DNA of 11,320 bases from Bacteroidales bacterium (GCA_023230265.1 JALNXR010000045.1:1-11320); one strand, 5' to 3'. Positions 1-6,672 are shown, counted from the stretch's first letter. Program-made: numbers and translations. The notes: generated from the sequence alone by a model not told the origin.

Positions 1-416
1 GGATCCCGGTTGTCTGTCTGATCGAACCACATCAACGGCCTGAGTATAGAGGCAGAACCAAAGTTTATCTTCTGAAGACCTGCCCTGAGTTCCAATCTTG
101 AGGAACTGTATCTCGCCCAAAGACGGTAAGGACTGACACCTCCCTTAAAGCTGACGGTGTCGAAGAGTCTGAAGCCTGCATTTCCCCAAATGTTTGCGGA
201 AGCCTCAAAATCGACCAGATTATTCTTTCTAAGGTTTATTTCGTAATTGAGCTGAGGAATATACCTTCCACCGCTCCACACAGGGAGGTTGTTACCGCTT
301 CCAATCAGAGTGTAAGCAGAAGCCTGCCCCAGAAAGGAGAGGCTATCCTGTGCCTTTGTATGAACCAGGGCAAACGAGAATATGATAATAATCAATATAC
401 TCCTCTTACTTGACAT
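1..416 (-). CDS. Outer-membrane beta-barrel protein, N-terminal part (cut by window edge)
   Basis: The first 138 codons of a gene that continues beyond the left edge. The protein starts MSSKRSILIIIIFSFALVH and has a clear signal peptide with likely cleavage near T-K-A-Q (about residue 22). After it come alternating polar and aromatic stretches typical of transmembrane beta strands, such as YEINLRKNNLVDFEASANIW and RLELRAGLQKINFG. The segment LQKINFGSASILRPLMWFD resembles a conserved part of Bacteroidota porin-like or alginate-export-like barrels (recognised by eye, so the family is an inference). It probably sits in the outer membrane; its substrate is unknown. The start codon overlaps the last 11 bases of the upstream TetR gene, so the two are very likely co-transcribed and translationally coupled, which suggests that the repressor controls this barrel and whatever follows it. 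Confidence 0.8.
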   Translation of the reverse strand, partial: MSSKRSILIIIIFSFALVHTKAQDSLSFLGQASAYTLIGSGNNLPVWSGGRYIPQLNYEINLRKNNLVDFEASANIWGNAGFRLFDTVSFKGGVSPYRLWARYSSSRLELRAGLQKINFGSASILRPLMWFDQTDNRD

Positions 417-993
417 AACTTTCATCTACAATCCCGCTTACCAGTATTGTTGCCAGTTCCATTATCATTTTCTGCTGGCTTTCAAACATCTTAACTGTAC
501 TTTCATCCTTTAACAACTCTACCATTTTAAACTGAACTTTTATGATAAAATCAATATTAAGGTCTTTCCTTATGAAACCGCTCTCCTGCGCAGATTTGTA
601 ATCTTTTTTTATATTCTCCCAGGCTTTCAGAGTTCTTTCTTCTACAAAGTTTTTAAGCTCAATTTCGTTCCCCAAATAGAAATCATTGATGAATTCTCTG
701 CTTATGTTTTCTGTTCCTTCTAATTTGAGCATCATAATCCTTTTGATCTTTTCTGCCGGAGAGATCTTGCTACTGACAATCTGACTGAACTCCTTCTCAC
801 CGGATTCGACCAAATTGTCAAAAATTGTCTTAGCTAATTCTGTTTTATTGCCAAAGTACTTGTAGAATGTCATTTTGCTTGCCTTAGCCTCCTTGCAAAT
901 CTCATCTACAGAGACTCTTTTAAAGCCGTGCTTCCAGAACAAAACTCGTGCAGCAGCCAGTATATCTGAATATTTTTTATTTGGTTTAATCAT
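406..993 (-). CDS. TetR/AcrR-family transcriptional regulator
   Basis: A 195-residue protein, the usual size for TetR-family repressors. Residues 8-52 form the DNA-binding domain: ILAAARVLFWKHGFKRVSV, then EICKEAKASKMTFYKYFGNK, in which the helix-turn-helix lies at about 26-46 and the KMTFYKYFGNK recognition helix is the family hallmark. The remaining helical part (about 60-195) is the ligand-binding and dimerisation region, which does not reveal the ligand. Family members usually repress their own gene and neighbours until a small molecule binds. The gene overlaps the outer-membrane barrel gene downstream by 11 bases and diverges from the OsmC-family gene, so both are candidate targets. A TATATTTG match to the Bacteroidota -7 element lies about 55 bases upstream. 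ATG at 993 is chosen because it begins right before the conserved first helix. Confidence 0.93.
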   Translation of the reverse strand: MIKPNKKYSDILAAARVLFWKHGFKRVSVDEICKEAKASKMTFYKYFGNKTELAKTIFDNLVESGEKEFSQIVSSKISPAEKIKRIMMLKLEGTENISREFINDFYLGNEIELKNFVEERTLKAWENIKKDYKSAQESGFIRKDLNIDFIIKVQFKMVELLKDESTVKMFESQQKMIMELATILVSGIVDESYVK

Positions 994-1024
994 TAACTTA
1001 TATATAATGAGCTATTTAAAGTTA
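994..1024. promoter_or_regulatory. Possible TetR operator (imperfect inverted repeat)
   Basis: TAACTT at 994-999 is mirrored by AAGTTA at 1019-1024, directly upstream of the tetR start codon. The inner bases match poorly and the region is very AT-rich, so chance is a real alternative. The position fits autorepression. Confidence 0.2.
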
Positions 1025-1047
1025 TACAAAAACATACGATAACAATA

Positions 1048-1055
1048 CAAATATA
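1048..1055 (-). promoter_or_regulatory. Candidate -7 element of the tetR promoter
   Basis: On the minus strand the bases read TATATTTG, a full match to the Bacteroidota housekeeping -7 consensus TAnnTTTG. A transcript would start near 1041-1044, leaving about 50 bases before the tetR ATG. I see no convincing TTTG -33 element at the right distance. Confidence 0.35.
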
Positions 1056-1103
1056 CAAAATAAGTCTAATATGCATATAAAAGTATATTTATTATATGAA
1101 AAG

Positions 1104-1119
1104 TGGCACGGATATTGAT
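1104..1119 (+). promoter_or_regulatory. Sigma-54-like (-24/-12) promoter of the OsmC-family gene
   Basis: TGGCACGGATATTGAT matches the sigma-54 consensus TGGCACG-N4-TTGCW at 11 of 12 defined positions, with the GG at 1105-1106 and the -12 dinucleotide exactly 10 bases further on. The single mismatch is the C of the -12 GC, which is A here; that C is normally highly conserved and lowers confidence. Transcription would start near 1130, about 66 bases before the ATG at 1196. Sigma-54 promoters need an enhancer-binding activator, and none is encoded in this window. Confidence 0.42.
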
Positions 1120-1136
1120 TGTCTTAGTAGAAAATT

Positions 1137-1156
1137 ACACAAAGAAATATTTGTGT
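1137..1156 (+). other. Small hairpin in the predicted OsmC-gene 5' leader
   Basis: ACACAAA (1137-1143) pairs with TTTGTGT (1150-1156) around a six-base loop. It lies between the predicted transcription start near 1130 and the ATG at 1196. The stem is only 7 bp and mostly AT, so a role in translation or mRNA stability is speculative. Confidence 0.25.
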
Positions 1157-1195
1157 ATGGAAAATAAAATATATTTACAAACTAAAAAAATAATT

Positions 1196-1636
1196 ATGTC
1201 AGACATAAAATTCAGGGTAAAAGCAAAGAGTGAGAATGCTACAAAAACGGTAGTCAAAGCCAGAAATTTCCAGATTATTATTGATGAGCCAGCTGATTTG
1301 GGTGGTGCCGATGCCGGTCCCAATCCCGTGGAATATATATTGGCTGCCTTCAGTGGCTGTCTTAATGTCATGGCACATGTAGTGGCAAAAGAGATGAATT
1401 TTGAACTTAGAGGAGTTGAGATTGACCTGAGCGGAAATTTAAATCCGGCCAGACTGTTCGGTACAAGTTATGATGAAAGAGCCGGTTACAAAGAAATAGT
1501 TGTAAGGATTAAACCTGACTGTGATGCAGATATTGATACCCTTAACAAATGGGTTGAAGCAATTGAGAACCGTTGCCCGGTGAGCGATAACCTTCAGCAC
1601 CCGACTCCAGTAAAAATTGAAATCAAAAAGAAATAA
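1196..1636 (+). CDS. OsmC/Ohr-family protein (peroxide or organic hydroperoxide detoxification)
   Basis: A 146-residue cytoplasmic protein, the usual OsmC/Ohr length. The two redox cysteines of the family are in place: C55 in AAFSGCLNVMA, which opens the central helix, and C127 in ENRCPVSDNL. The GPNPVEYILAAF segment (41-52) carries the conserved glutamate (E46). Family members reduce peroxides, mainly organic hydroperoxides, with thiol reductants; the subgroup (OsmC, Ohr or YhfA-like) cannot be fixed by eye. The open frame extends back to a GTG at 1103, but those 31 extra codons are lysine- and AT-rich, unlike the family, and the GTG lies inside the predicted -24 promoter element, so ATG 1196 is preferred. 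The gene is monocistronic, divergent from tetR, and ends at a strong terminator. Confidence 0.93.
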   Translation: MSDIKFRVKAKSENATKTVVKARNFQIIIDEPADLGGADAGPNPVEYILAAFSGCLNVMAHVVAKEMNFELRGVEIDLSGNLNPARLFGTSYDERAGYKEIVVRIKPDCDADIDTLNKWVEAIENRCPVSDNLQHPTPVKIEIKKK

Positions 1637-1655
1637 TTAATAATTAATATAAAAC

Positions 1656-1696
1656 AAGCGGAGCTGTCTTTGAAAAGGCAGCTCCGCTTAAATTTT
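1656..1696. terminator. Bidirectional intrinsic terminator
   Basis: A near-perfect 15-bp stem: AAGCGGAGCTG at 1656-1666 pairs with CAGCTCCGCTT at 1679-1689, extended inward by one G-U pair and CTT/AAG, with the loop TGAA at 1671-1674. On the plus strand it is followed by AAATTTTT; on the minus strand by TGTTTTATATT. It therefore ends the OsmC-gene transcript and, from the other side, that of the small outer-membrane protein gene. Confidence 0.9.
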
Positions 1697-1707
1697 TAGT
1701 TTAATGT

Positions 1708-2184
1708 CTAGAAAGTGTATCTGATTCCTATGGCCGCTCCCCAGCCAAAACCGGAATGGTCACCCAGAAAGTTCCACATTGGCCTGACATCGAGAGACAG
1801 GACAAGAGGAACATCTTTGGTGTTAAAGTCATATTCAGCCCCGATCTGTCCTCCCAGTCCAAGATTAACATATCCGTTGCTTCCTTCGTATTTGTCGAAT
1901 GATACTGCTGCACCGGGACCTGCGAACCAGTTAAAACCACCGTCGATATTCCACACCCACTGATGTATCCCAACAATCTGCAATCTGCTGTAACCTGATC
2001 CGAATCCAAAGCTGAGATCCCCTTCAAGTCTTTTTGTATCATTAAGACCGTGCTGGTAGGAGATTTCTGCCCCGTTATATTTCCCGCTGCCAAACAGACG
2101 GAGACCTAAAGCGTGAGGATAGACCTGTGCCGAAGCATAATAACCGACAGTAAGAAGTACTGCTAATACAAAGATTTTTTTCAT
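1708..2184 (-). CDS. Small outer-membrane beta-barrel protein
   Basis: A 158-residue protein with a signal peptide (MKKIFVLAVLLTVGYYASA, cleavage before Q20). The mature part is rich in Gly, Tyr, Trp and Phe in alternating strand patterns such as VYPHALGLRLFGSGKYNGAE and FNWFAGPGAAVSFD. It ends in IGIRYTF, a C-terminal aromatic signal of the type the BAM machinery recognises. The size suggests about eight strands, like small OmpW- or OmpX-type barrels. No function can be assigned. It is flanked by about 130 bp of AT-rich DNA upstream and the shared terminator downstream, so it is probably transcribed alone. A weak -7-like TAATTTCG on the minus strand, about 30 bases before the start, matches the Bacteroidota consensus at all but one defined position. 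Confidence 0.88.
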   Translation of the reverse strand: MKKIFVLAVLLTVGYYASAQVYPHALGLRLFGSGKYNGAEISYQHGLNDTKRLEGDLSFGFGSGYSRLQIVGIHQWVWNIDGGFNWFAGPGAAVSFDKYEGSNGYVNLGLGGQIGAEYDFNTKDVPLVLSLDVRPMWNFLGDHSGFGWGAAIGIRYTF

Positions 2185-2287
2185 AAGATATTATTAAATA
2201 TTTAAAATAGTTCGGACGAAATTAGTTATTTTTTCTCAGTGAATTGGAATAAATTTTCAGAAAAAAACCTGTTTGTGTCTAATAAGT

Positions 2288-2315
2288 TTATAATTACCCA
2301 CTTAAATAATTATAA
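2288..2315 (-). terminator. Weak AT-rich hairpin after the lipoprotein gene
   Basis: TTATAATTA (2288-2296) and TAATTATAA (2307-2315) form a 9-bp stem with a 10-base loop, starting right after the lipoprotein stop codon in the direction of transcription. The stem has no GC pair and no clean T-run follows, so it is only a candidate transcript end. Confidence 0.3.
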
Positions 2316-2966
2316 TCACTCTTCTGTTATTGTAACATCTTCAGGTATCTCAAATACCTCTTTTGGCGGCACTGTCTCCTCAATAGATGTAACCTCAAGA
2401 GTAGTCTTCATTCCCATTGCCTCTCCCTTCATCTTCATCATGACATTACCGAACATCAGGTACTCCATCTCTGTGCCTTTATCGCTTTTTATTCTGAATT
2501 TCTGGCATTTATATCCCAAATGCTCCTCTTCTCCCAATTTCTCCATATTCATTTTGCCAAGAACTTCATCAGTTACATTTTCTACATCTACTCCCATGGA
2601 ACTAATTGCTCTTTTCCTGGTAAAATGTGTTCCGGTTTTCTCTTTGAGATCAATGCTCCAGTGATCGTCTCCCTTTATTATTTCAAGTCTTCTTGAGGTC
2701 ATGTCCTGTCCCATTATTTTTATTGGAATGGTTGTTTCAGTTGCCTCCCACTCTCCCCATTTGTCAAAATAGGTTACAATTGTTGATTCTATGCCGGCTG
2801 CCTCTGATTTGGAGCGGACTATGCCACTCTCTATCGGATACCTCTTTTTTACCTCACTTTTCGCAAGATCCTTTACACTGACTTGACTGCCTTTACGGTT
2901 GCCCCTGTTACCCGAGCATCCGCCCAACAGAATTAAGATTGAAAGAATAAATATCAATTTTTTCAT
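2316..2966 (-). CDS. Lipoprotein, possibly DUF4412/LolA-like fold
   Basis: A 216-residue lipoprotein. MKKLIFILSILILLGGC carries a classic lipobox (L-G-G-C, lipidated C17), followed by a polar linker SGNRGNRKGSQ. The rest shows repeated beta-strand pairs such as ESTIVTYFDKWGEWEATET, then LEIIKGDDHWSIDLKEK and YLMFGNVMMKMKGEAMGMK, and ends with VPPKEVFEIPEDVTI. This closing VPP-x5-FxIP pattern is typical of Bacteroidota proteins with a LolA-like or DUF4412 domain; I make that link by eye. It probably sits in the outer membrane facing the periplasm or surface; ligand unknown. The frame stays open upstream to 3077, but that extension overlaps the preceding gene and would bury the signal peptide, so 2966 is the start. 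It is the last gene of the OmpA-family operon, 31 bp after its neighbour. Confidence 0.88.
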   Translation of the reverse strand: MKKLIFILSILILLGGCSGNRGNRKGSQVSVKDLAKSEVKKRYPIESGIVRSKSEAAGIESTIVTYFDKWGEWEATETTIPIKIMGQDMTSRRLEIIKGDDHWSIDLKEKTGTHFTRKRAISSMGVDVENVTDEVLGKMNMEKLGEEEHLGYKCQKFRIKSDKGTEMEYLMFGNVMMKMKGEAMGMKTTLEVTSIEETVPPKEVFEIPEDVTITEE

Positions 2967-2997
2967 AAATATAAAGTTTTGGTTGATTGCCTTTAGA

Positions 2998-4188
2998 TTA
3001 GTCGGGTATAATATTATCCCCTGCCAATGAAAAAATCTGTTGCCAGACAGGAGATTCTTTTTTAATTTTTTCAACATGGTTATCTGCAGGTGTTCTCTCC
3101 ATTCCTGGAGATGATTGCAGGAACGTTACAACCATAAAGTTAATCCTCCCGGAGCTCCTTTCCATTGCAGGATTAAGCTTGCAGAGCGGTGTCCCGTGCT
3201 GCCTCATATTGTCCGGAACAAGTCCGGAGTATTTTCCTGTAACCTCCTGAGCTGTTTGAGACCACACAGCCTGTTTTGCCCTCTCTGAGATCGACATTGC
3301 CGCTAACTCCTCCTCAAGGGATTTTATAATCTTTTTGTGGAGAAGATACCGGGGTTCTGCCAAAGCCTCTTCTTTTAAATCTCTTGAGGAGTGTTTCTCA
3401 GCCTCTTTGATTACTGATTCAAGTCCCTTTGCAGCCTCAAGAATAGCTGCAGCCGTCTGGGGATCGCTCTTTTTCATTGACTCTGCCATTTTCATCATCT
3501 CCTCATATTCTCTTTTGGTCTGCTTCTGATTTTCATTCATATGATCAATCTCGCTGTTGTCAACCTTCTCAAACATCTTCGCCTTCTCTCTCTCATCTTT
3601 GATCAATGCGTTAATAAGATCCTCCCTTGAACAGGGGAGAAAAGGATTAGATATACCTGGGGCAACAAGCACATATTGATAAATCCCACAGTCATACAGA
3701 GGATATCCGTTAAACTCTCCGGATTTGGAGGGAAGTTCAAAGAATTCATTTATAAGTATATTGCCTGATGCAGAACGGGTATCATTAATATAAACTATTG
3801 CAGATGACGATCCCTTATGGTAATACTCTCCCGGAGGATCCCCATCACTCCTTGCAAGATTTGCAAAGCTCAGGTCTACATTTGTGAATTCAGACAAGCT
3901 TCCGTATGCCTCTATATCAACTCCCAGCGCCCCTTTTACACTCTCTGAGGATAACAAAATGGAGGCGATTTTTTCAATCCTCTCCTTCAGAAACAGCGGA
4001 GACTCACCCGGAAACTTCTCCTTAAAGCTGTAACTGATATCAGTCCTGGATTTGACACTTCCCTTTCTGTCTGCTGCAAATGTATATCCATCCTGACAGA
4101 TTGCTGTTGCAGAGATTGACAGAAAACCACTCAGAAGAATAATTTTGAAAAGAACAATATATTTTTTGCCCGGAATCATCCTATTCAT
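2998..4188 (-). CDS. Secreted protein of unknown function with a helical/coiled-coil centre
   Basis: I do not recognise this 396-residue protein. The N-terminus has a basic start and hydrophobic core (KKYIVLFKIILLSGFLSISATA), a Sec signal peptide with likely cleavage near residues 28-32. Residues about 50-190 look like a mixed alpha/beta domain (DLSFANLARSDGDPPGEYY, AIVYINDTRS, QYVLVAPG). Residues about 195-310 are highly charged and helical, with likely coiled coil (EREKAKMFEKV, KREYEEMMKMAESMKK, KSLEEELAAMS). The C-terminal part (about 315-396) includes GRINFMVVTFLQSSPGME. The mature protein has three cysteines. The frame begins at a GTG at 4200, but the ATG at 4188 is a better start; another ATG at 4179 is possible. 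It lies between an OmpA-family protein and a lipoprotein on the same strand with short gaps, so a periplasmic or outer-membrane-associated role is inferred. Confidence 0.85.
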   Translation of the reverse strand: MNRMIPGKKYIVLFKIILLSGFLSISATAICQDGYTFAADRKGSVKSRTDISYSFKEKFPGESPLFLKERIEKIASILLSSESVKGALGVDIEAYGSLSEFTNVDLSFANLARSDGDPPGEYYHKGSSSAIVYINDTRSASGNILINEFFELPSKSGEFNGYPLYDCGIYQYVLVAPGISNPFLPCSREDLINALIKDEREKAKMFEKVDNSEIDHMNENQKQTKREYEEMMKMAESMKKSDPQTAAAILEAAKGLESVIKEAEKHSSRDLKEEALAEPRYLLHKKIIKSLEEELAAMSISERAKQAVWSQTAQEVTGKYSGLVPDNMRQHGTPLCKLNPAMERSSGRINFMVVTFLQSSPGMERTPADNHVEKIKKESPVWQQIFSLAGDNIIPD

Positions 4189-4203
4189 GAAATTTCCCAC
4201 TAC

Positions 4204-5520
4204 TTAAAGTTTTATGAATTCTACCCTCCTGTTTTTAGCTTTGTTTTCCGGAGTGTCATTGGAGGCCACAGGCTGTTGCTCACCCATCCCGTCTGTTTGA
4301 ATCCTTTCAGCCGCTATCCCGAACTCCTTTTCAAGAAATCCTTTTACTGCTGCGGCTCTCCTCCTTGACAGGTCCAGATTCAGAGCATCATCCCCATCAC
4401 TGTCTGTATGACCCACAACTCTGATCTTTACATCCGGATTGTCCTTCAGAACTGATGCAATCTCCTTTACAGATCCATATGATTCAGGTTTAACCACATC
4501 CTTTCCGGAGTCAAAGTAAATTCCGTACGATACAATCTTTCCCTCTGTCAGAAGTTTGCTCCTTGTATCGGGAGAGGCAGTTGTTATCTTGATATTGGAA
4601 ATGAAAGGATGACAGTTTCTGTCCCATCCGGAGAAGCGGATTCTGTTAAAAGTCAATCCGGTGTAGATATTTGTGGGAGCATCAAGCACTTTTGCCCCAG
4701 CGTGATATATTCTTACCCTCCTGTTCTGTACCCATATTATAACGTGATTGACCTCTTCCAAAACAACCGGATTCTTGCTCGCCTCAGCAGTAAGCCAGTC
4801 GTTGTCCTCTTTATAACCAAGAGATTGCCATTTGTCGCTGCCCGGGTAGATATGAAGACCTCCAATTCCGGGATATAAATCATCATCAGCCCTCTCAGTG
4901 TTTTCTTCGGGATTTTCGTAAAGTGTAAAAATTATACCATCGTATGAATAATCTTTATCAGGAATAATATCAAACTCAACAATAAAATTTGAGGGCAGGG
5001 TGATCTTTCTCATATAACAGTAGACTGCATCCTCTCCATTCAGGTGAAGCCATTTTCCGGGAGCAATGCTTACGCTTTTAACCTCTCCGCTTCCGTTTGA
5101 AGTCCATAAGGCGGGAAAATCACCTATTGCATCCTGTGAGAAGTCTTCAAAATAGAGGATTTTATCTCCGGGGACAAAGTCATACTCCCCCTTTGAGGAG
5201 AACTGTTGAGGAGCTTTAACACTTTTATTTACAGGAGATACATCAGAATCTCCTGATTCTTCTGATTCCTCCGTTTCATTCTCTTTTTTTACCCCGCTCT
5301 CACTACCCTTCTCTCCCTTCTTCTTCTTGAAAATATCCTTAATTCCCCTTTCTACTTTACTCAGAGTAGAATCAACACCCTCTTCGATTTTTTCGTTAAT
5401 TTTTCCGGTAGCCTTTTCTTTAAGAACTTCTTTGGGATTAACTACCTGAGCATAAACGTTGCAGGTAAAAGAGATCATAAATATAACAGTTGTTACAAAT
5501 AGTAGATTTAATGTTTTCAT
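4204..5520 (-). CDS. OmpA-family protein with LamG/concanavalin-like middle domain
   Basis: A 438-residue envelope protein. Residues 1-24 are a signal peptide (cleavage after V-Y-A). Residues 26-110 form a charged linker with helices, a KKKKGEK patch and an acidic ENETEESEESGDSD stretch. Residues about 118-315 (ILYFEDFSQDAIGDFPALWT, GKWLHL, FIVEFDII, RVRIYHAGAKVLDAP) look like a jelly-roll LamG/concanavalin-type domain. Residues 332-436 are an OmpA C-terminal domain: IYFDSGKDVVKPES, VVGHTDSDGDDAL, LSRRRAAAV and NRRVEF. D373 and R388 match by position the pair that binds the diaminopimelate of peptidoglycan in OmpA homologues. There is no N-terminal OmpA-type barrel, so it probably bridges peptidoglycan to another partner, perhaps a glycan or protein bound by the middle domain. 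First gene of a three-gene operon, 15 bp before the next start. Confidence 0.92.
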   Translation of the reverse strand: MKTLNLLFVTTVIFMISFTCNVYAQVVNPKEVLKEKATGKINEKIEEGVDSTLSKVERGIKDIFKKKKGEKGSESGVKKENETEESEESGDSDVSPVNKSVKAPQQFSSKGEYDFVPGDKILYFEDFSQDAIGDFPALWTSNGSGEVKSVSIAPGKWLHLNGEDAVYCYMRKITLPSNFIVEFDIIPDKDYSYDGIIFTLYENPEENTERADDDLYPGIGGLHIYPGSDKWQSLGYKEDNDWLTAEASKNPVVLEEVNHVIIWVQNRRVRIYHAGAKVLDAPTNIYTGLTFNRIRFSGWDRNCHPFISNIKITTASPDTRSKLLTEGKIVSYGIYFDSGKDVVKPESYGSVKEIASVLKDNPDVKIRVVGHTDSDGDDALNLDLSRRRAAAVKGFLEKEFGIAAERIQTDGMGEQQPVASNDTPENKAKNRRVEFIKL

Positions 5521-5549
5521 ACCACTTCATTATTAGATAAATAGATAGA

Positions 5550-5571
5550 TAAAGGAACATCAAATCCTTTA
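5550..5571. promoter_or_regulatory. Inverted repeat between the AraC-type gene and the OmpA operon
   Basis: TAAAGGA (5550-5556) and TCCTTTA (5565-5571) are perfect 7-base arms around eight bases. The repeat sits in the 81-bp gap between the regulator gene and the OmpA-family gene. It could be an operator, a weak terminator after the regulator gene, or chance. Confidence 0.28.
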
Positions 5572-5601
5572 AAACAGATAGTAAAAAAACGACAGCTGTT
5601 T

Positions 5602-6402
5602 CTATTCTGACTGTTTCCCTGATAATGATTTTGCGTAAAAGAGATCTCTTTTGAAGAAGCAATCAGGGGTTTCACCTGTTATTGCTTTGAAATCTTTTAT
5701 GAAATGTGTCTGGTCAAAATAATTTCCCTCAAAAACAATATTTTGATAGTCAGGTGTTTCCCCCTTTTTTAACTTGTTCCATATATGATTGATCCTGACA
5801 ATTCTAATCAGGGTTTTGGGAGTGACTCCTGTCCTGATCCTAAATTTACGTTGCAGAGTTCTCTCGCTCAAGTCAAAGGAATTTTCTATGCGGGATAAAG
5901 GGGTGCGCACGCCCTCATTAATTATTTTATGGTAGAAACAGTCAATTGTATCAGGTTTGTAGGAAGGATAATTCATGCCTGTTATAAACTCCTGGAAACA
6001 GTTAATTCTGGACTCTTCTGTTTCACATTTAACAAGCTTCTCCCATAGAGGCAAAAAAAGTTCTGCTGAAAGTTCTAAAAACGGAATCTCACCGTTATCC
6101 ATATTAACACTGAATATTTTGGATAAAACAGTTGGATTGCATAAAACAATAAAAGTTGAGAGATTACCGAAACATCTTATCTGGTGTGCACGGGATTTAA
6201 TCGGAGTGAGAAAGTAAGGAGGTAGCACCAGAGATTGTTCACCCACAAGATGGGGACGGCTTCCCAAATGAAACACTAAAGCAACATCCTCTCTTGGTAT
6301 AAATTTATCGTAGACAATCTCATTGGGATCGGAATAGATAAACTGGTATTGTCTTACAATCCAGTCAAAATCCTTCCCAGGGGTATGAAATTTTACAATC
6401 AT
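5602..6402 (-). CDS. AraC-family transcriptional regulator
   Basis: A 266-residue cytoplasmic regulator. Residues 1-150 form an N-terminal sensing domain (VALVFHLGSRPHLVGEQSLVL, PPYFLTPIKS) without a clear known ligand class. Residues about 165-252 are the AraC DNA-binding domain with two helix-turn-helices: LSRIENSFDLSERTLQRKFR (first, about 169-188) and NIVFEGNYFDQTHFIKDFKA (second, about 221-240), then TGETPDCFFKR, the usual closing motif (family norm T-G-x-x-P-x-x-F/Y). The size and layout match the DUF6597-type AraC regulators common in Bacteroidota (family name from memory). It lies 81 bp upstream of the OmpA-family operon on the same strand, so that operon is the natural candidate target, or a co-transcribed partner. 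The short leader contains a near-match to the Bacteroidota -7 element (TTAATTTG). Confidence 0.93.
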   Translation of the reverse strand: MIVKFHTPGKDFDWIVRQYQFIYSDPNEIVYDKFIPREDVALVFHLGSRPHLVGEQSLVLPPYFLTPIKSRAHQIRCFGNLSTFIVLCNPTVLSKIFSVNMDNGEIPFLELSAELFLPLWEKLVKCETEESRINCFQEFITGMNYPSYKPDTIDCFYHKIINEGVRTPLSRIENSFDLSERTLQRKFRIRTGVTPKTLIRIVRINHIWNKLKKGETPDYQNIVFEGNYFDQTHFIKDFKAITGETPDCFFKRDLFYAKSLSGKQSE

Positions 6403-6451
6403 ACCTAAAAATAAGTATAATTATTAAATGGTACAAATTAAGAAATTCAGA

Positions 6452-6467
6452 TCTTTCCTGAGAAAGA
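6452..6467 (-). terminator. Weak hairpin downstream of the 60-residue membrane protein gene
   Basis: TCTTTC (6452-6457) and GAAAGA (6462-6467) form a 6-bp stem with loop CTGA. On the minus strand it is followed by a moderately T-rich stretch (GATCTGAATTTCTTAATTTG). It could end the small-protein transcript before the AraC-type gene, but the stem is short. Confidence 0.25.
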
Positions 6468-6489
6468 ACTACCAGCGTATCATTAGATG

Positions 6490-6672
6490 TTATGCACCTA
6501 AAGCCTTTAATGCCTCAAACACCAGAAAAGCCGGCCAGACAATGGCTTTCAGAACGCCCAGCACACCTGCCCAGAAACCGGTTGCCTGAATAATAAAGTA
6601 TATGGCTGCGCCAATCAGACCCAGACCATATACAGCTCCCGAAGGAGCACAATTTTGAACCTGTTTGTTCAT
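6490..6672 (-). CDS. Small conserved-looking membrane protein (60 aa)
   Basis: A 60-residue protein with two hydrophobic spans, about 12-30 (GAVYGLGLIGAAIYFIIQA) and about 33-53 (FWAGVLGVLKAIVWPAFLVF), and almost no soluble part. The N-terminal NCAPSGAVYGLG and the centre GVLKAIVWPAFLVFEALK look like motifs I have seen in short unannotated proteins from several bacterial phyla; that is memory and cannot be checked here. Glycines spaced through the first span and the lysine within the second suggest a tightly packed hairpin in the inner membrane. Function unknown. A longer open frame overlaps it in another register (6515-6772), but only this frame gives a coherent membrane protein. It lies 96 bp after truA, with two inverted repeats in that gap, so it probably has its own promoter. 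Confidence 0.8.
   Translation of the reverse strand: MNKQVQNCAPSGAVYGLGLIGAAIYFIIQATGFWAGVLGVLKAIVWPAFLVFEALKALGA

Noticed and set aside
1..6. GGATCC at the very first bases as a cloning junction
   Set aside because: A six-base site at a window edge is not evidence; the open frame runs through it normally.
1103..1195. N-terminal extension of the OsmC-family protein from GTG 1103
   Set aside because: The extra 31 codons do not resemble the family, are very AT-rich, and the GTG lies inside the predicted promoter element.
2239..2664. 141-codon open frame on the plus strand
   Set aside because: It lies mostly antisense to the lipoprotein gene, is rich in Ser, Ile and Phe without domain pattern, and has the look of a complementary-strand shadow.
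2967..3077. N-terminal extension of the lipoprotein
   Set aside because: It overlaps the end of the preceding gene and would place 37 residues before a textbook lipoprotein signal peptide.
5534..5553. Tetranucleotide repeat as a phase-variation switch
   Set aside because: Only about five imperfect units, outside any coding frame and without the length typical of switching tracts.
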